39,421 bases of DNA from a virus: positions 1-39,421 of the IMG/VR virus record IMGVR_UViG_3300046008_000639. One strand, given 5' to 3'. Below are positions 21,218-27,595 of this stretch, piece by piece. The position numbers and the translations under genes were made by a program. Under the pieces are notes generated by a model. That model worked only from the letters and a program-made list of their open reading frames with translations, did no database searches and was not told the origin of the DNA. The stretch's first letter is position 1. Each line of letters starts with the position of its first letter.

Positions 21218-21247
21218 AGTATAGCTGTTTAGCAAACATTGATGCAA
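21218..21247 (-). promoter_or_regulatory. Sigma70 promoter with operator (site H) for the non-coding RNA
   Basis: The minus strand reads TTGCAT (21247-21242), an 18-nt spacer, then TATACT (21223-21218). Half-sites GTTTGCT and GCTATAC (21237-21219) are identical to those of site A, here with a 5-nt instead of 4-nt centre. Confidence 0.65.
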
Positions 21248-21292
21248 CCGTTTGATTGAATGACCTTTAGTCTTTGTCGGGTATTGCATGGC

Positions 21293-21667
21293 TCAGCTCT
21301 TGTAAGCCTCGGTCATTCCCACGCCTTCCAGAGCAGCCATGGACTCCCGGTTGGCTTCTTTCACCAGGTGCTCCAGTCCAGCGGCCTTGACCTTGTGAAT
21401 CAAGATGTCCAGCATGGAACTGGACTTGATCTTTTGAGCCTCCTCTTTTGCCAGCTTTTCCGCGGCGTTGATCTTGTGCAGCTCAAGCGTGACCGCCTTG
21501 AAGTCTGCCCAGATCTCGGCGCGGTAGGCCGGGGACTCTGGTTTGCCATCCACCAGCCAGGCTCGGTTCATTTCGGCGATGTCGGCATCCAACTGGAAAT
21601 GTTCGAGCCTGAGCGCGGCGCGGCGCGCCTTGATTTCCTCTAGCTTGGTGTACATGACAGCGCTCAC
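21293..21667 (-). CDS. Hypothetical helical phage protein
   Basis: 124 residues from GTG 21667, overlapping the upstream stop (GTGA); ATG 21655 is an alternative. Highly helical (KLEEIKARRAALRLEHFQLDADIAEMNRAW, then HKINAAEKLAKEEAQKIK). It may be a coiled-coil accessory protein. Function unknown. Confidence 0.6.
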   Translation of the reverse strand: MSAVMYTKLEEIKARRAALRLEHFQLDADIAEMNRAWLVDGKPESPAYRAEIWADFKAVTLELHKINAAEKLAKEEAQKIKSSSMLDILIHKVKAAGLEHLVKEANRESMAALEGVGMTEAYKS

Positions 21668-22143
21668 AGATTGACTTTGATGACGAGCTTGCCATCGATC
21701 ATCTCGATGTCGGCTCCCTGGGCCAGCATGCCGGTCACCAGCTTGTCATGAGTCAGCATCCACTCTGGGGCATTGAACTTGACAGAGGCCATGGTGGAGC
21801 GACCCACCGCGGCAGCCCGGTTTGCTGTGCTTGTGCCGTAGCCGGACAGGGTCCAGTGGCCGGCTGGGTTGCGCTCAATCACCATGACTGAGTGGTCTGG
21901 GTTGATCATGACGTTGACCTTGTCGCCGCAAACAAAGCGCGCAAACTCCATGGCCTTGGTGTTGAGCTTGATGCCGAGCTGCTTGCGAGAGACATTCTTG
22001 ACCACGCCGCCACCTGCCTGGAGGATGAAATGGACACCAGGCGCTGGGTCTGTGCGGAAATTGGTGTGGGCAGGCTTCTGCTTGCGTGACGGTGATTTGT
22101 CTGAGATGAGTGAGAAGCTGGAGAAGTCGAAAGTTGATTGCAT
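21664..22143 (-). CDS. Hypothetical phage protein, first gene of the leftward cluster
   Basis: 159 residues. A Ser/Lys-rich start (FDFSSFSLISDKSPSRKQKP) precedes a beta-rich region (VSRKQLGIKLNTKAMEFARFVCGDKVNVMINPDHSVMVIERNPAGHWTLSGYG) recalling small DNA-binding barrel proteins such as AbrB-like folds; this is shape resemblance only. It faces the 800-bp control region, and operator-like site F lies 58 bp upstream. Confidence 0.6.
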   Translation of the reverse strand: MQSTFDFSSFSLISDKSPSRKQKPAHTNFRTDPAPGVHFILQAGGGVVKNVSRKQLGIKLNTKAMEFARFVCGDKVNVMINPDHSVMVIERNPAGHWTLSGYGTSTANRAAAVGRSTMASVKFNAPEWMLTHDKLVTGMLAQGADIEMIDGKLVIKVNL

Positions 22144-22200
22144 GGAAGATCCTGTGAGCCCTTGTCGGGGGCGGTAATTGACAGGACGAATTCTAGACTT

Positions 22201-22218
22201 GTTTGGCTTATGGTTAAC
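22201..22218. promoter_or_regulatory. Operator-like dyad (site F)
   Basis: GTTTGGC-TTAT-GGTTAAC matches the site C operator at all but four positions. It lies upstream of the 22143 gene, at the edge of an AT-rich stretch (22195-22252). No strong promoter boxes accompany it. Confidence 0.5.
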
Positions 22219-22262
22219 TAAAAGATTGCATAAATTTGCTATTTATTTTTTTGGCTGGAAAG

Positions 22263-22466
22263 CTTCGGTTTGAAACCGGACCTTCAGGCCAGGTGTGTGG
22301 ATGCAAATTCTGGGGCTGTGCCGGGTAACGCCTGGGTAACGCTGTGAGCGTTACTTTTGCGTTAGCAGTTTGTTGACCATAGCGTTAACGACTGGTGCAC
22401 GAAGCGTGCACGGTTCGTGTGGGCGTGTGCACATCAGGTTGATTACTTCGGTTTGAAACGGAAGTA
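22263..22466. repeat. Pair of palindromes sharing CTTCGGTTTGAAAC
   Basis: A 14-nt direct repeat occurs at 22263-22276 and 22446-22459. Each copy is the core of a palindrome: CGGTTTGAAACCG (22266-22278), and a 23-bp imperfect dyad with arms TACTTC / GAAGTA (22444-22466). They bracket the iteron module and a 7-bp GTGCACG / CGTGCAC hairpin (22395-22411). Confidence 0.5.
22324..22389. repeat. Iteron-like repeat module 3 in the control region
   Basis: GGTAACGC (22324-22331), GGTAACGC (22335-22342) and inverted GCGTTACT (22348-22355) with the same 3- and 5-nt gaps as modules 1 and 2. Further inverted copies GCGTTAGC (22359-22366) and GCGTTAAC (22382-22389) follow. It lies next to an AT-rich stretch and palindromes, as expected for an origin. 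Confidence 0.65.
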
Positions 22467-22781
22467 TTCACCAGCCCAATGGGAGGCCACTGGCTTTTTC
22501 TGGACGAGGCTACAGCAGGGTGACCAGGGGAGGTCTCCCACTCCAGCTTCACCCATCTTCTGCGGGTGAGGCCCAAGTGCCAATGAGGGGTCGTTGATCT
22601 CCGGTGGTGCTACTCAGTCACATTCACCACCAGATTGCTGCAGTCGCCGTACCAACGCTGCGCCGGGTCACGTTTGGTTGTGCGTTCCCTGTGTTTCATT
22701 CCAAGCGCCCCATGCAAGGCCACTGCTGACGGGTGGAGTCCGGTCAGGCAATGCGGAAAACAAAAAAACCCTTTGGTCCTA

Positions 22782-22867
22782 GTTCTCCGCCTGGCAGCAA
22801 AACATTGAAATCAATGTCTAAAGAGAACCAAGGCCAAAAGGCTTTGGGTGTTGTCTTGCTGCCAGGC
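22782..22867 (+). ncRNA. Potential three-way-junction RNA element
   Basis: A perfect 12-bp outer stem GCCTGGCAGCAA / TTGCTGCCAGGC (22789-22800, 22856-22867) encloses two hairpins: ACATTG/CAATGT (22802-22817) and CCAAGGCC-AAAA-GGCTTTGG (22828-22847, with one G-U pair that favours the plus strand). GTTCTC just 5' of the outer stem (22782-22787) can pair with GAGAAC in the junction (22823-22828). It lies 75 bp before NinG. Could be a leader RNA element or a protein-bound DNA cruciform. Confidence 0.45.
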
Positions 22868-22885
22868 TTGACGAAAAGTATTTTA

Positions 22886-22903
22886 GCATACTGTCAAGCA
22901 AAC
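22886..22903. promoter_or_regulatory. Operator-like dyad upstream of ninG (site G)
   Basis: GCATACT-GTCA-AGCAAAC has the common AGCAAAC half and a weaker second half. A TTGACG box lies at 22868-22873, but no -10 box stands at the right distance, so the rightward promoter is not located. Confidence 0.4.
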
Positions 22904-22941
22904 GGCAAAATCAGGGTTGATGGTACTGTAAAATTGCGCCA

Positions 22942-23532
22942 ATGGCAAACACGATCAAACAACTCAAGGCAAAAAGGTGCCGGTCATGTAAGACTTTGTT
23001 CACACCACGCAACAGTATGACGGTGGCCTGTTCACCCATCTGCGCCCAGGCAGTAGCAGCCACCAAGAGAGCCAAGGACGAGAAGGCCGCCAAGACGGTG
23101 GAGCGCAAGGAAGATGCCGTCAAGCGCGAGAAGCTAAAGACGCGCAGCGACCACATGAAAGCGGCTCAAGTTGCATTCAATGCATTTGTTCGCGCCAGGG
23201 ACATGGATAAGCCATGCATTTGCTGCGGGAAGCCATTGCAAACAAACGCGGTTGGCGGCGGATTTGATTGTGGCCATTACCGGAGCGTTGGGTCGGCGCC
23301 GCATTTACGCTTTCATGAGGACAACGCCCATGGTCAAACAAAGCAATGCAACCGCTACGGCGCAGGCCGGGCGGTCGATTACAGGATTGGCCTGATTGCC
23401 AGGATTGGCCTTGATGCTGTTGAGGTGCTTGAGGCGGACCAGTCTATGCGCAAGTACACCATAGACGAACTCAAAGAAATCAAGTCTTACTACCGCACGC
23501 TGACGCGCGAGCTCACCGCCACTTACCAATAA
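22942..23532 (+). CDS. ninG: NinG (Rap)-like recombination protein
   Basis: 196 residues, similar in length to lambda NinG. Features: N-terminal zinc-ribbon Cys pattern (CRSCKTLFTP ... ACSPICA), a Lys/Glu-rich helix (residues 40-72), then the nuclease-like core FNAFVRARDMDKPCICCGKPL, FDCGHYRSVGSAPHLRFHEDNAHGQTKQCN, and YRIGLIARIGLDAVEVLEADQSMRKYTIDELKEIKSYYR. Rap acts on branched DNA to help recombination. No ribosome site is visible before the ATG. It starts the rightward operon and complements the NinB/ERF module on the other strand. Confidence 0.9.
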   Translation: MANTIKQLKAKRCRSCKTLFTPRNSMTVACSPICAQAVAATKRAKDEKAAKTVERKEDAVKREKLKTRSDHMKAAQVAFNAFVRARDMDKPCICCGKPLQTNAVGGGFDCGHYRSVGSAPHLRFHEDNAHGQTKQCNRYGAGRAVDYRIGLIARIGLDAVEVLEADQSMRKYTIDELKEIKSYYRTLTRELTATYQ

Positions 23533-23543
23533 CTGGAGACCTC

Positions 23544-23918
23544 ATGACCGAGAAGAAGCACAGTCACTATTTCCGCGATGTCTCCAAGCTGGAGTCCATC
23601 GATGTCTACCGCATCCTGGAGCTCTTTGATGTGAGCTGCCCGATTGCGCAGCACATTGTGAAAAAAGCCCTGGCGGCCGGCAAGCGTGGCGCCAAGAGCT
23701 CGGCGCGAGACATGCAGGACATTGCCGACAGCGCCAACCGCTGGCTGGAGATGCGCCAGGAGGATGCGAGCACCATTCTGGAAGACCCAACCGTCAAGCC
23801 AAATGCATCGCTATGGGGTGATCCGACATACAAAATCAGTGAGCAGGCAAACATGCAGTACCGGCGCCACCTGGATGCCATGCCACTGGTTGACAACGCG
23901 ATGATCGTCCCGAAATGA
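23544..23918 (+). CDS. Conserved phage protein downstream of NinG
   Basis: 124 residues. HYFRDVSKLESIDVYRILELFDVSCPIAQHIVKKALAAGKRGAKSSARDMQDIADSANRWLEMRQEDA is a pattern I associate with a widespread phage family of unknown function lying near recombination genes. It is helical, starts 11 nt after ninG, and its stop overlaps the next start by ATGA. Confidence 0.7.
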   Translation: MTEKKHSHYFRDVSKLESIDVYRILELFDVSCPIAQHIVKKALAAGKRGAKSSARDMQDIADSANRWLEMRQEDASTILEDPTVKPNASLWGDPTYKISEQANMQYRRHLDAMPLVDNAMIVPK

Positions 23919-24469
23919 CCAGCAGACGCTCAATGCAAGAGCGCTACATGAGCGCGCGCAACACCAGTAGCCTGGTGCTGTCATCGCGCACTGTCGGCAG
24001 CGCTGACGTGATGATTGCTGCGGGGCGTGTCGCCAAGCGCAGTGAACGCAAGGCCATGGCGCTGGCGGTGTGGGGTGTGCTGACGACGGAGAACATGCGC
24101 GGCGCCAATGCGGTGGCTGATGTGATGGCCAGGTGGATTCGTGAGCACGCATACCAGATGGGAGAGCGCATCAAGCCACCAATGCCAATGGCATTCGATG
24201 TGGCGATGGCTGTGCTCAAGTGGTGGCGCGCACCGGCTTGCTTGACATGCGGCGGCCACGGCCACCCAAATATTTTGAATTCGCCGGTGATTGATGAACT
24301 GCGTGACTGCCCGGATTGCCGCGGCACCGGACGAATACCGCTGGAGCGCCTGGTGCGCAGTGAGTATGTGGCGCACGCCCACTGGCTGAGTGGTGAGATT
24401 GACACGCTGTGCGCGCTGGTTTTTGGCGAGATGGCGCGCGAGCTCAACGATTCGATGGACCTTCTTTGA
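23915..24469 (+). CDS. Zinc-motif protein, possible late regulator
   Basis: 184 residues. Two CxxCxGxG-type knuckles (CLTCGGHGHPN near residue 108 and CPDCRGTGR near residue 132) resemble those in DnaJ and in some lambdoid Q antiterminators. The N-terminal region (SERKAMALAVWGVLTTENMRGANAVADVMARWIREHAY) and C-terminal helix are otherwise unassigned. Its place between ninG and the terminator-rich late genes matches that of a late regulator, but the identification rests on motif and position only. Confidence 0.55.
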   Translation: MTSRRSMQERYMSARNTSSLVLSSRTVGSADVMIAAGRVAKRSERKAMALAVWGVLTTENMRGANAVADVMARWIREHAYQMGERIKPPMPMAFDVAMAVLKWWRAPACLTCGGHGHPNILNSPVIDELRDCPDCRGTGRIPLERLVRSEYVAHAHWLSGEIDTLCALVFGEMARELNDSMDLL

Positions 24470-24491
24470 TTTTTAACCCAACAGGAAACTT

Positions 24492-24923
24492 ATGACAAAT
24501 ACCGTTCACCCCATGAAGCGCCTGGCTGCCTTGATTGCTACGTTGTCAAAAACACAAGCCAACCCGGAGCTGCTGCGCGAGATGGTTCATGCCTTTCATG
24601 ACCTGGAGCGCAACGAGGTATGCCCCGATGCCGACAAGACGCTGACCAATCTTCTAGGGAAGGATTGGAACCTCAAGCCAGAGGCTCAGGAGCAAGGGTG
24701 TGGCGGATGCGAGTCTTGCGATTGCGACGGTGATGAGGATGGCGAAGATGACGGCCTTAGCATTGACGAAGACATTGCCATCACGATCGAAAAAGCCTAC
24801 GAGGAATCTGATTCTGCGGGTGATGTGATTGTGGCCCTGGCTGCCGCGCTGCAGATTGCCGCCAAGGAACTGGGCTGGAAGCACACCAGCACGGCCGCTC
24901 ACCACATCTGGTTTGAGGCCTGA
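24492..24923 (+). CDS. Hypothetical protein, paralogue of the 32989 gene
   Basis: 143 residues. Segments HAFHDLERNEVCPDADKTLTNLLGKDW and VALAAALQIAAKELGWKHTSTAAHHIWF align with HAYMSLAKGEVCEDTAILLAKMLGDDW and STLASALMIACRELGWLEASRAAHDQWF of the later gene, so both descend from one gene. The middle here has a Cys- and Asp-rich insert (CGGCESCDCDGDEDGEDD) absent from the other copy and likely to bind metal. Function unknown. Confidence 0.65.
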   Translation: MTNTVHPMKRLAALIATLSKTQANPELLREMVHAFHDLERNEVCPDADKTLTNLLGKDWNLKPEAQEQGCGGCESCDCDGDEDGEDDGLSIDEDIAITIEKAYEESDSAGDVIVALAAALQIAAKELGWKHTSTAAHHIWFEA

Positions 24924-24924
24924 G

Positions 24925-25203
24925 ATGTCACAAATACGCGATGACTTGACTGAGTGCTACGGGGATGAGCTGCTGTTCCTGGACCCTGGCATCCAGTTTG
25001 ACAGCTGCATTGTTGGCGTGGCCACACGCTGCGGCATGAACGACTGCGTGGTGTACCAGACCGACAAGGTGCTCAACTCCCTGGTGCAGGCCGGCATGAC
25101 ACACGATGATGCCCAGGAGCACTTCGACTTCAACATCATCGGCGCCTATGTGGGGCCGGCGACACCGCTGTTCATGGACTCAATCGAGCCGGAGGCCATC
25201 TGA
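24925..25203 (+). CDS. Hypothetical small phage protein
   Basis: 92 residues from ATG 24925, 1 nt after the previous stop. Pattern LDPGIQFDSCIVGVATRCGMNDCVVYQTDKVLNSLVQAGMTHDDAQEHFDFNIIGAYVGPATPLFMD resembles a small conserved phage protein of unknown role. It overlaps the next start by TGATG. Confidence 0.62.
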   Translation: MSQIRDDLTECYGDELLFLDPGIQFDSCIVGVATRCGMNDCVVYQTDKVLNSLVQAGMTHDDAQEHFDFNIIGAYVGPATPLFMDSIEPEAI

Positions 25204-25385
25204 TGTTTGGCTTTCTTGAAGATCTGGCCAATGCCGCGGTGGGCGTGGTGATTCAGACACCGGTGGCCATCGTGGCCGATGTGCTGACGCTTGGTGGCGC
25301 ACTGAATGACCGCGACGATACCTACACCGGTGAAGCCATCGGCAAGGTGGTGGATAACCTGAACAATGCAGTGAGGCCAAAATGA
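25203..25385 (+). CDS. Hypothetical small phage protein
   Basis: 60 residues: an amphipathic, mildly hydrophobic N-terminus (FLEDLANAAVGVVIQTPVAIVADVLTLGG) and a short charged tail. Membrane association is possible. Joined to both neighbours by TGATG and ATGA overlaps. Confidence 0.58.
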   Translation: MFGFLEDLANAAVGVVIQTPVAIVADVLTLGGALNDRDDTYTGEAIGKVVDNLNNAVRPK

Positions 25386-25474
25386 AGCTTGTCTGGCAAA
25401 GCCCCAAGTTTTACCGCAACTCTGGCCTGTTTTTGCGCACCAGGACAGCATGGATCAGGCTGCTCCCGTGGTGA
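25382..25474 (+). CDS. Small basic peptide (30 aa)
   Basis: ATG 25382 overlaps the previous stop by ATGA and gives a Trp- and Arg-rich 30-residue product (MKLVWQSPKFYRNSGLFLRT, then RTAWIRLLPW). It overlaps the following gene by 25 nt. Support is the coupled start only. Confidence 0.42.
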   Translation: MKLVWQSPKFYRNSGLFLRTRTAWIRLLPW

Positions 25475-25680
25475 AGGTGTATGGGTGTCACAACCGGGAT
25501 GATTATCACGAGGCTTACCTGGCGATGGATGGCCTCACCGACATTATGCCAAGGCGTGCGGTGATCAACCTGGTGCGAATTCCATTCACTGGGTCAAGGA
25601 GCTGCCAGTATCGATTGACTGAGCTGGGTAAGTGTGACCCCAAGTGCAATGACTGCGCACGAAAGAAAGAGCCGCAATGA
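25450..25680 (+). CDS. Hypothetical Cys-rich small protein
   Basis: 76 residues with a C-terminal CDPKCNDCARKK cluster and CQYRL, probably metal binding. The first half is neutral (VVKVYGCHNRDDYHEAYLAMDGLTDIMPRRAVINLVRIPF). Function unknown. It overlaps the next gene by ATGA. Confidence 0.58.
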   Translation: MDQAAPVVKVYGCHNRDDYHEAYLAMDGLTDIMPRRAVINLVRIPFTGSRSCQYRLTELGKCDPKCNDCARKKEPQ

Positions 25681-25865
25681 TTCATCGGTCATCGCGCGAG
25701 GTGGATGATGCATGTATCTGGTGCCACACGCCAGAGCACCGGCTGCTGCTGCCAGACGACGTGGCCGACCAGGATTTTTACAGCTGCAGAACCTGGGACC
25801 GGTCAACGCGCGAGCAGGGCCGGTGCCCGCCGCTGCTGGGTCATTATGGCGATGAGCTGGAATGA
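25677..25865 (+). CDS. Hypothetical small Cys/Asp-rich protein
   Basis: 62 residues with CIWC, a later Cys in FYSCRTW and another in GRCPPLL: a possible zinc site. It ends the run of coupled small genes; 125 bp of AT-rich DNA without a gene follow before the HNH endonuclease. Confidence 0.55.
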   Translation: MIHRSSREVDDACIWCHTPEHRLLLPDDVADQDFYSCRTWDRSTREQGRCPPLLGHYGDELE

Positions 25866-25990
25866 AAATATATTTTTCAACCGTTGTGAAAACAACTTGT
25901 CAAGTGTTACATTAACGGCAGCAATAAATGTGGACAGACAGACCCACAATTACAAAAAGCGGTATTTTCAGGGTAAACGCACGTCACATC

Positions 25991-26497
25991 ATGTCTGATT
26001 CAATGATCAACGCCGAGATTCTTCGGAAGAATTTTTCATACAACCCAGAAACTGGTGTGTTTGTTCGGGTTATTGGTGGCATAGGCCCGAATGCAAGGGC
26101 TGGGTCTATTGCCGGGTCAAATGATTCCAAAGGCTATAGAAAAATTACATTTATGCAAGAGTTTCATAGAGCCCACAGGCTGGCTTGGCTTTATGTTTAC
26201 GGAGAGTGGCCAAAACATGAAATTGACCACATAAACGGGATCAGAAGCGATAACAGAATTTCAAATCTTCGTGACATACCAAGGGCGCGCAATGCAGAAA
26301 ATACGCGAACCCCAAGGAAAAACAACAAGTCTGGACTTCTTGGTGTATCAAGTCCATGTAAGCATGATAAAAAATTCACAGCATCAATCTCAATTTCTGG
26401 AAAAGATGTAAAGCTTGGCAGATTTGATAGCGCTGAAGATGCCCATGATGCTTATATTAGCGAAAAAAGAAGGCTCCATGCTGGGTGTGTAATCTAA
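25991..26497 (+). CDS. HNH homing endonuclease with AP2 domain
   Basis: 168 residues from ATG 25991. Residues 10-60 precede the HNH_3-type core: HRAHRLAWLYVYGEWPKHEIDHINGIRSDNRISNLRD, with catalytic His in EIDHINGIRSDNRISNLR. An AP2-like DNA-binding domain follows (KSGLLGVSSPCKHDKKFTASISISGKDVKLGRFDSAEDAHDAYISEKRRLHAG). This domain pair is typical of mobile phage endonucleases. Codons are much more AT-rich than in the neighbours. It sits at the junction of the regulatory genes and the late genes, directly before a structured non-coding stretch. Confidence 0.85.
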   Translation: MSDSMINAEILRKNFSYNPETGVFVRVIGGIGPNARAGSIAGSNDSKGYRKITFMQEFHRAHRLAWLYVYGEWPKHEIDHINGIRSDNRISNLRDIPRARNAENTRTPRKNNKSGLLGVSSPCKHDKKFTASISISGKDVKLGRFDSAEDAHDAYISEKRRLHAGCVI

Positions 26498-26931
26498 TCA
26501 ACTAGCTGCCAAACGCATGGTGATTGCAACTGATCGCAAGTCAGGGCTTCGTTGGTGAGCCTGCAGTCTCCAGCCGTTTGGTTATCGTTAAGCAGAGCTC
26601 CACAAGAGCACGAGGACAGTGGCAGGGTAGCGTTTACGTCCGTGTCACACATGCTGTCAGTAGACACAAGCTGGGTCAAGCCAGACGACACAACTCTGTG
26701 AAAGTGCAGGGTGCCAAATAAGGACTCGCCACGCCTAGAACGCTGGGGTCACCCGGTTACGCTGGATCGAAAGGTCGACGCGCACCAGGCGAGTCAGTTC
26801 CATTGGGGCGTCACGCTCGATCAGCCGCTTGTACCGGTAACCCGCAAGGGTTGTGACACACATTGTTTCTCCCTGTGGTTGCGCAAGCAGCCTTTAGACC
26901 CTTTGATGCGCAAGCTCAGGGTCTTTTTTTT
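26498..26931 (+). ncRNA. Candidate structured non-coding RNA (about 430 nt) ending in a terminator
   Basis: The stretch has no credible gene. Hairpins with GNRA tetraloops recur: CTGA(T)C-GCAA-GTCAG (26530-26544), GATC-GAAA-GGTC (26765-26776), AACCC-GCAA-GGGTT (26839-26852), GGTTGC-GCAA-GCAGCC (26877-26892) and the terminator stem itself. A perfect 8-bp long-range stem joins GACTCGCC (26723-26730) with GGCGAGTC (26788-26795). Several G-U pairs fit the plus strand only. It could be a long leader of terS, a free RNA, or part of a mobile unit with the HNH gene. I recognise no known RNA family. Confidence 0.55.
26896..26931 (+). terminator. Intrinsic terminator upstream of terS
   Basis: Stem AGACCCT / AGGGTCT extended by TGA/TCA and GC/GC pairs to a GCAA tetraloop, followed by eight T. 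It lies 29 bp before the TerS start, so late transcription must begin after it or read through it. Confidence 0.8.
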
Positions 26932-26959
26932 CGCCTGCTCACAGCAGAGTGAGGTCGAT

Positions 26960-27595
26960 ATGCAAGTTAATAAACCCGAGGTTGACTGGGAGATCATTGA
27001 GAAGCATTACCGCGCAGGTGTCATGACATTGCGTCAGATTGCCTCTGAAGGTGGTGTGGTTGAGAGTGCCGTCCGCAAGCGAGCCAAGCGTGATGGCTGG
27101 CCACGAAACCTCAATGCAAAGATCCAAGCCAGGGCTGAAGATCTGGTGCGCAAAGATGCGGTGCGCAAGATCAGTGCGCAAAAGAACGCACCATCTGAAA
27201 AAGAGGTGGTTGAGGTCAATGCGCAGGCAGCGGCCATTGTTCTGATCGTCCAGAAGGACAGCATCAAGCGCAGCCACACGCTGTTCAAGAAGCTCATGGA
27301 TGAGCTGGAGCTGACCACTGACAACAAAGACCTTTTCGGCAAGCTCGGTGAGCTGCTTGACAAGTCGGGTCCGGATGAGAACGGCAAGATGGTGCAGGAC
27401 AAGATCAATGAGATCTACCGCAAGGTCATCAGCATGCCAGGTCGCGTTGATGCGGCCAAGAAGATGACCGAGATTTTGGAGAAGGTTGTCAAGCTGGAGC
27501 GTGAAGCTTTCGGTTTGGACGATGGCAATGCCACCGACAACCCGGTGGACGCATTGCTTCGCAAGATTTACAAAGAGCGCATCAGTGGCAATTGA
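26960..27595 (+). CDS. Terminase small subunit
   Basis: 211 residues from ATG 26960, with GAGGTCG ahead; the frame stays open upstream through non-coding DNA. The N-terminus is a helix-turn-helix (WEIIEKHYRAGVMTLRQIASEGGVVESAVRKRAKRDGWPRN) as in DNA-recognising small terminases. Then come a long charged helix region and a C-terminal segment (MTEILEKVVKLEREAFGLDDG). It recognises the phage DNA and hands it to TerL, whose gene overlaps its 3' end. Confidence 0.82.
   Translation: MQVNKPEVDWEIIEKHYRAGVMTLRQIASEGGVVESAVRKRAKRDGWPRNLNAKIQARAEDLVRKDAVRKISAQKNAPSEKEVVEVNAQAAAIVLIVQKDSIKRSHTLFKKLMDELELTTDNKDLFGKLGELLDKSGPDENGKMVQDKINEIYRKVISMPGRVDAAKKMTEILEKVVKLEREAFGLDDGNATDNPVDALLRKIYKERISGN

Noticed and set aside
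22385-22576. 63-codon minus-strand frame in the control region
   Set aside because: No ribosome site. It overlaps palindromes and an iteron copy, and its composition looks random.
26524-26959. Open frames upstream of terS, including an 83-residue N-terminal extension of TerS
   Set aside because: They run through hairpins and a terminator. TerS has a good start with GAGG at 26960 and a proper HTH N-terminus from there.
25866-26960. Group I or group II intron around the HNH gene
   Set aside because: No recognisable P7/P3 core or domain V, and no gene split across the region. The stretch is kept only as an undefined structured RNA.
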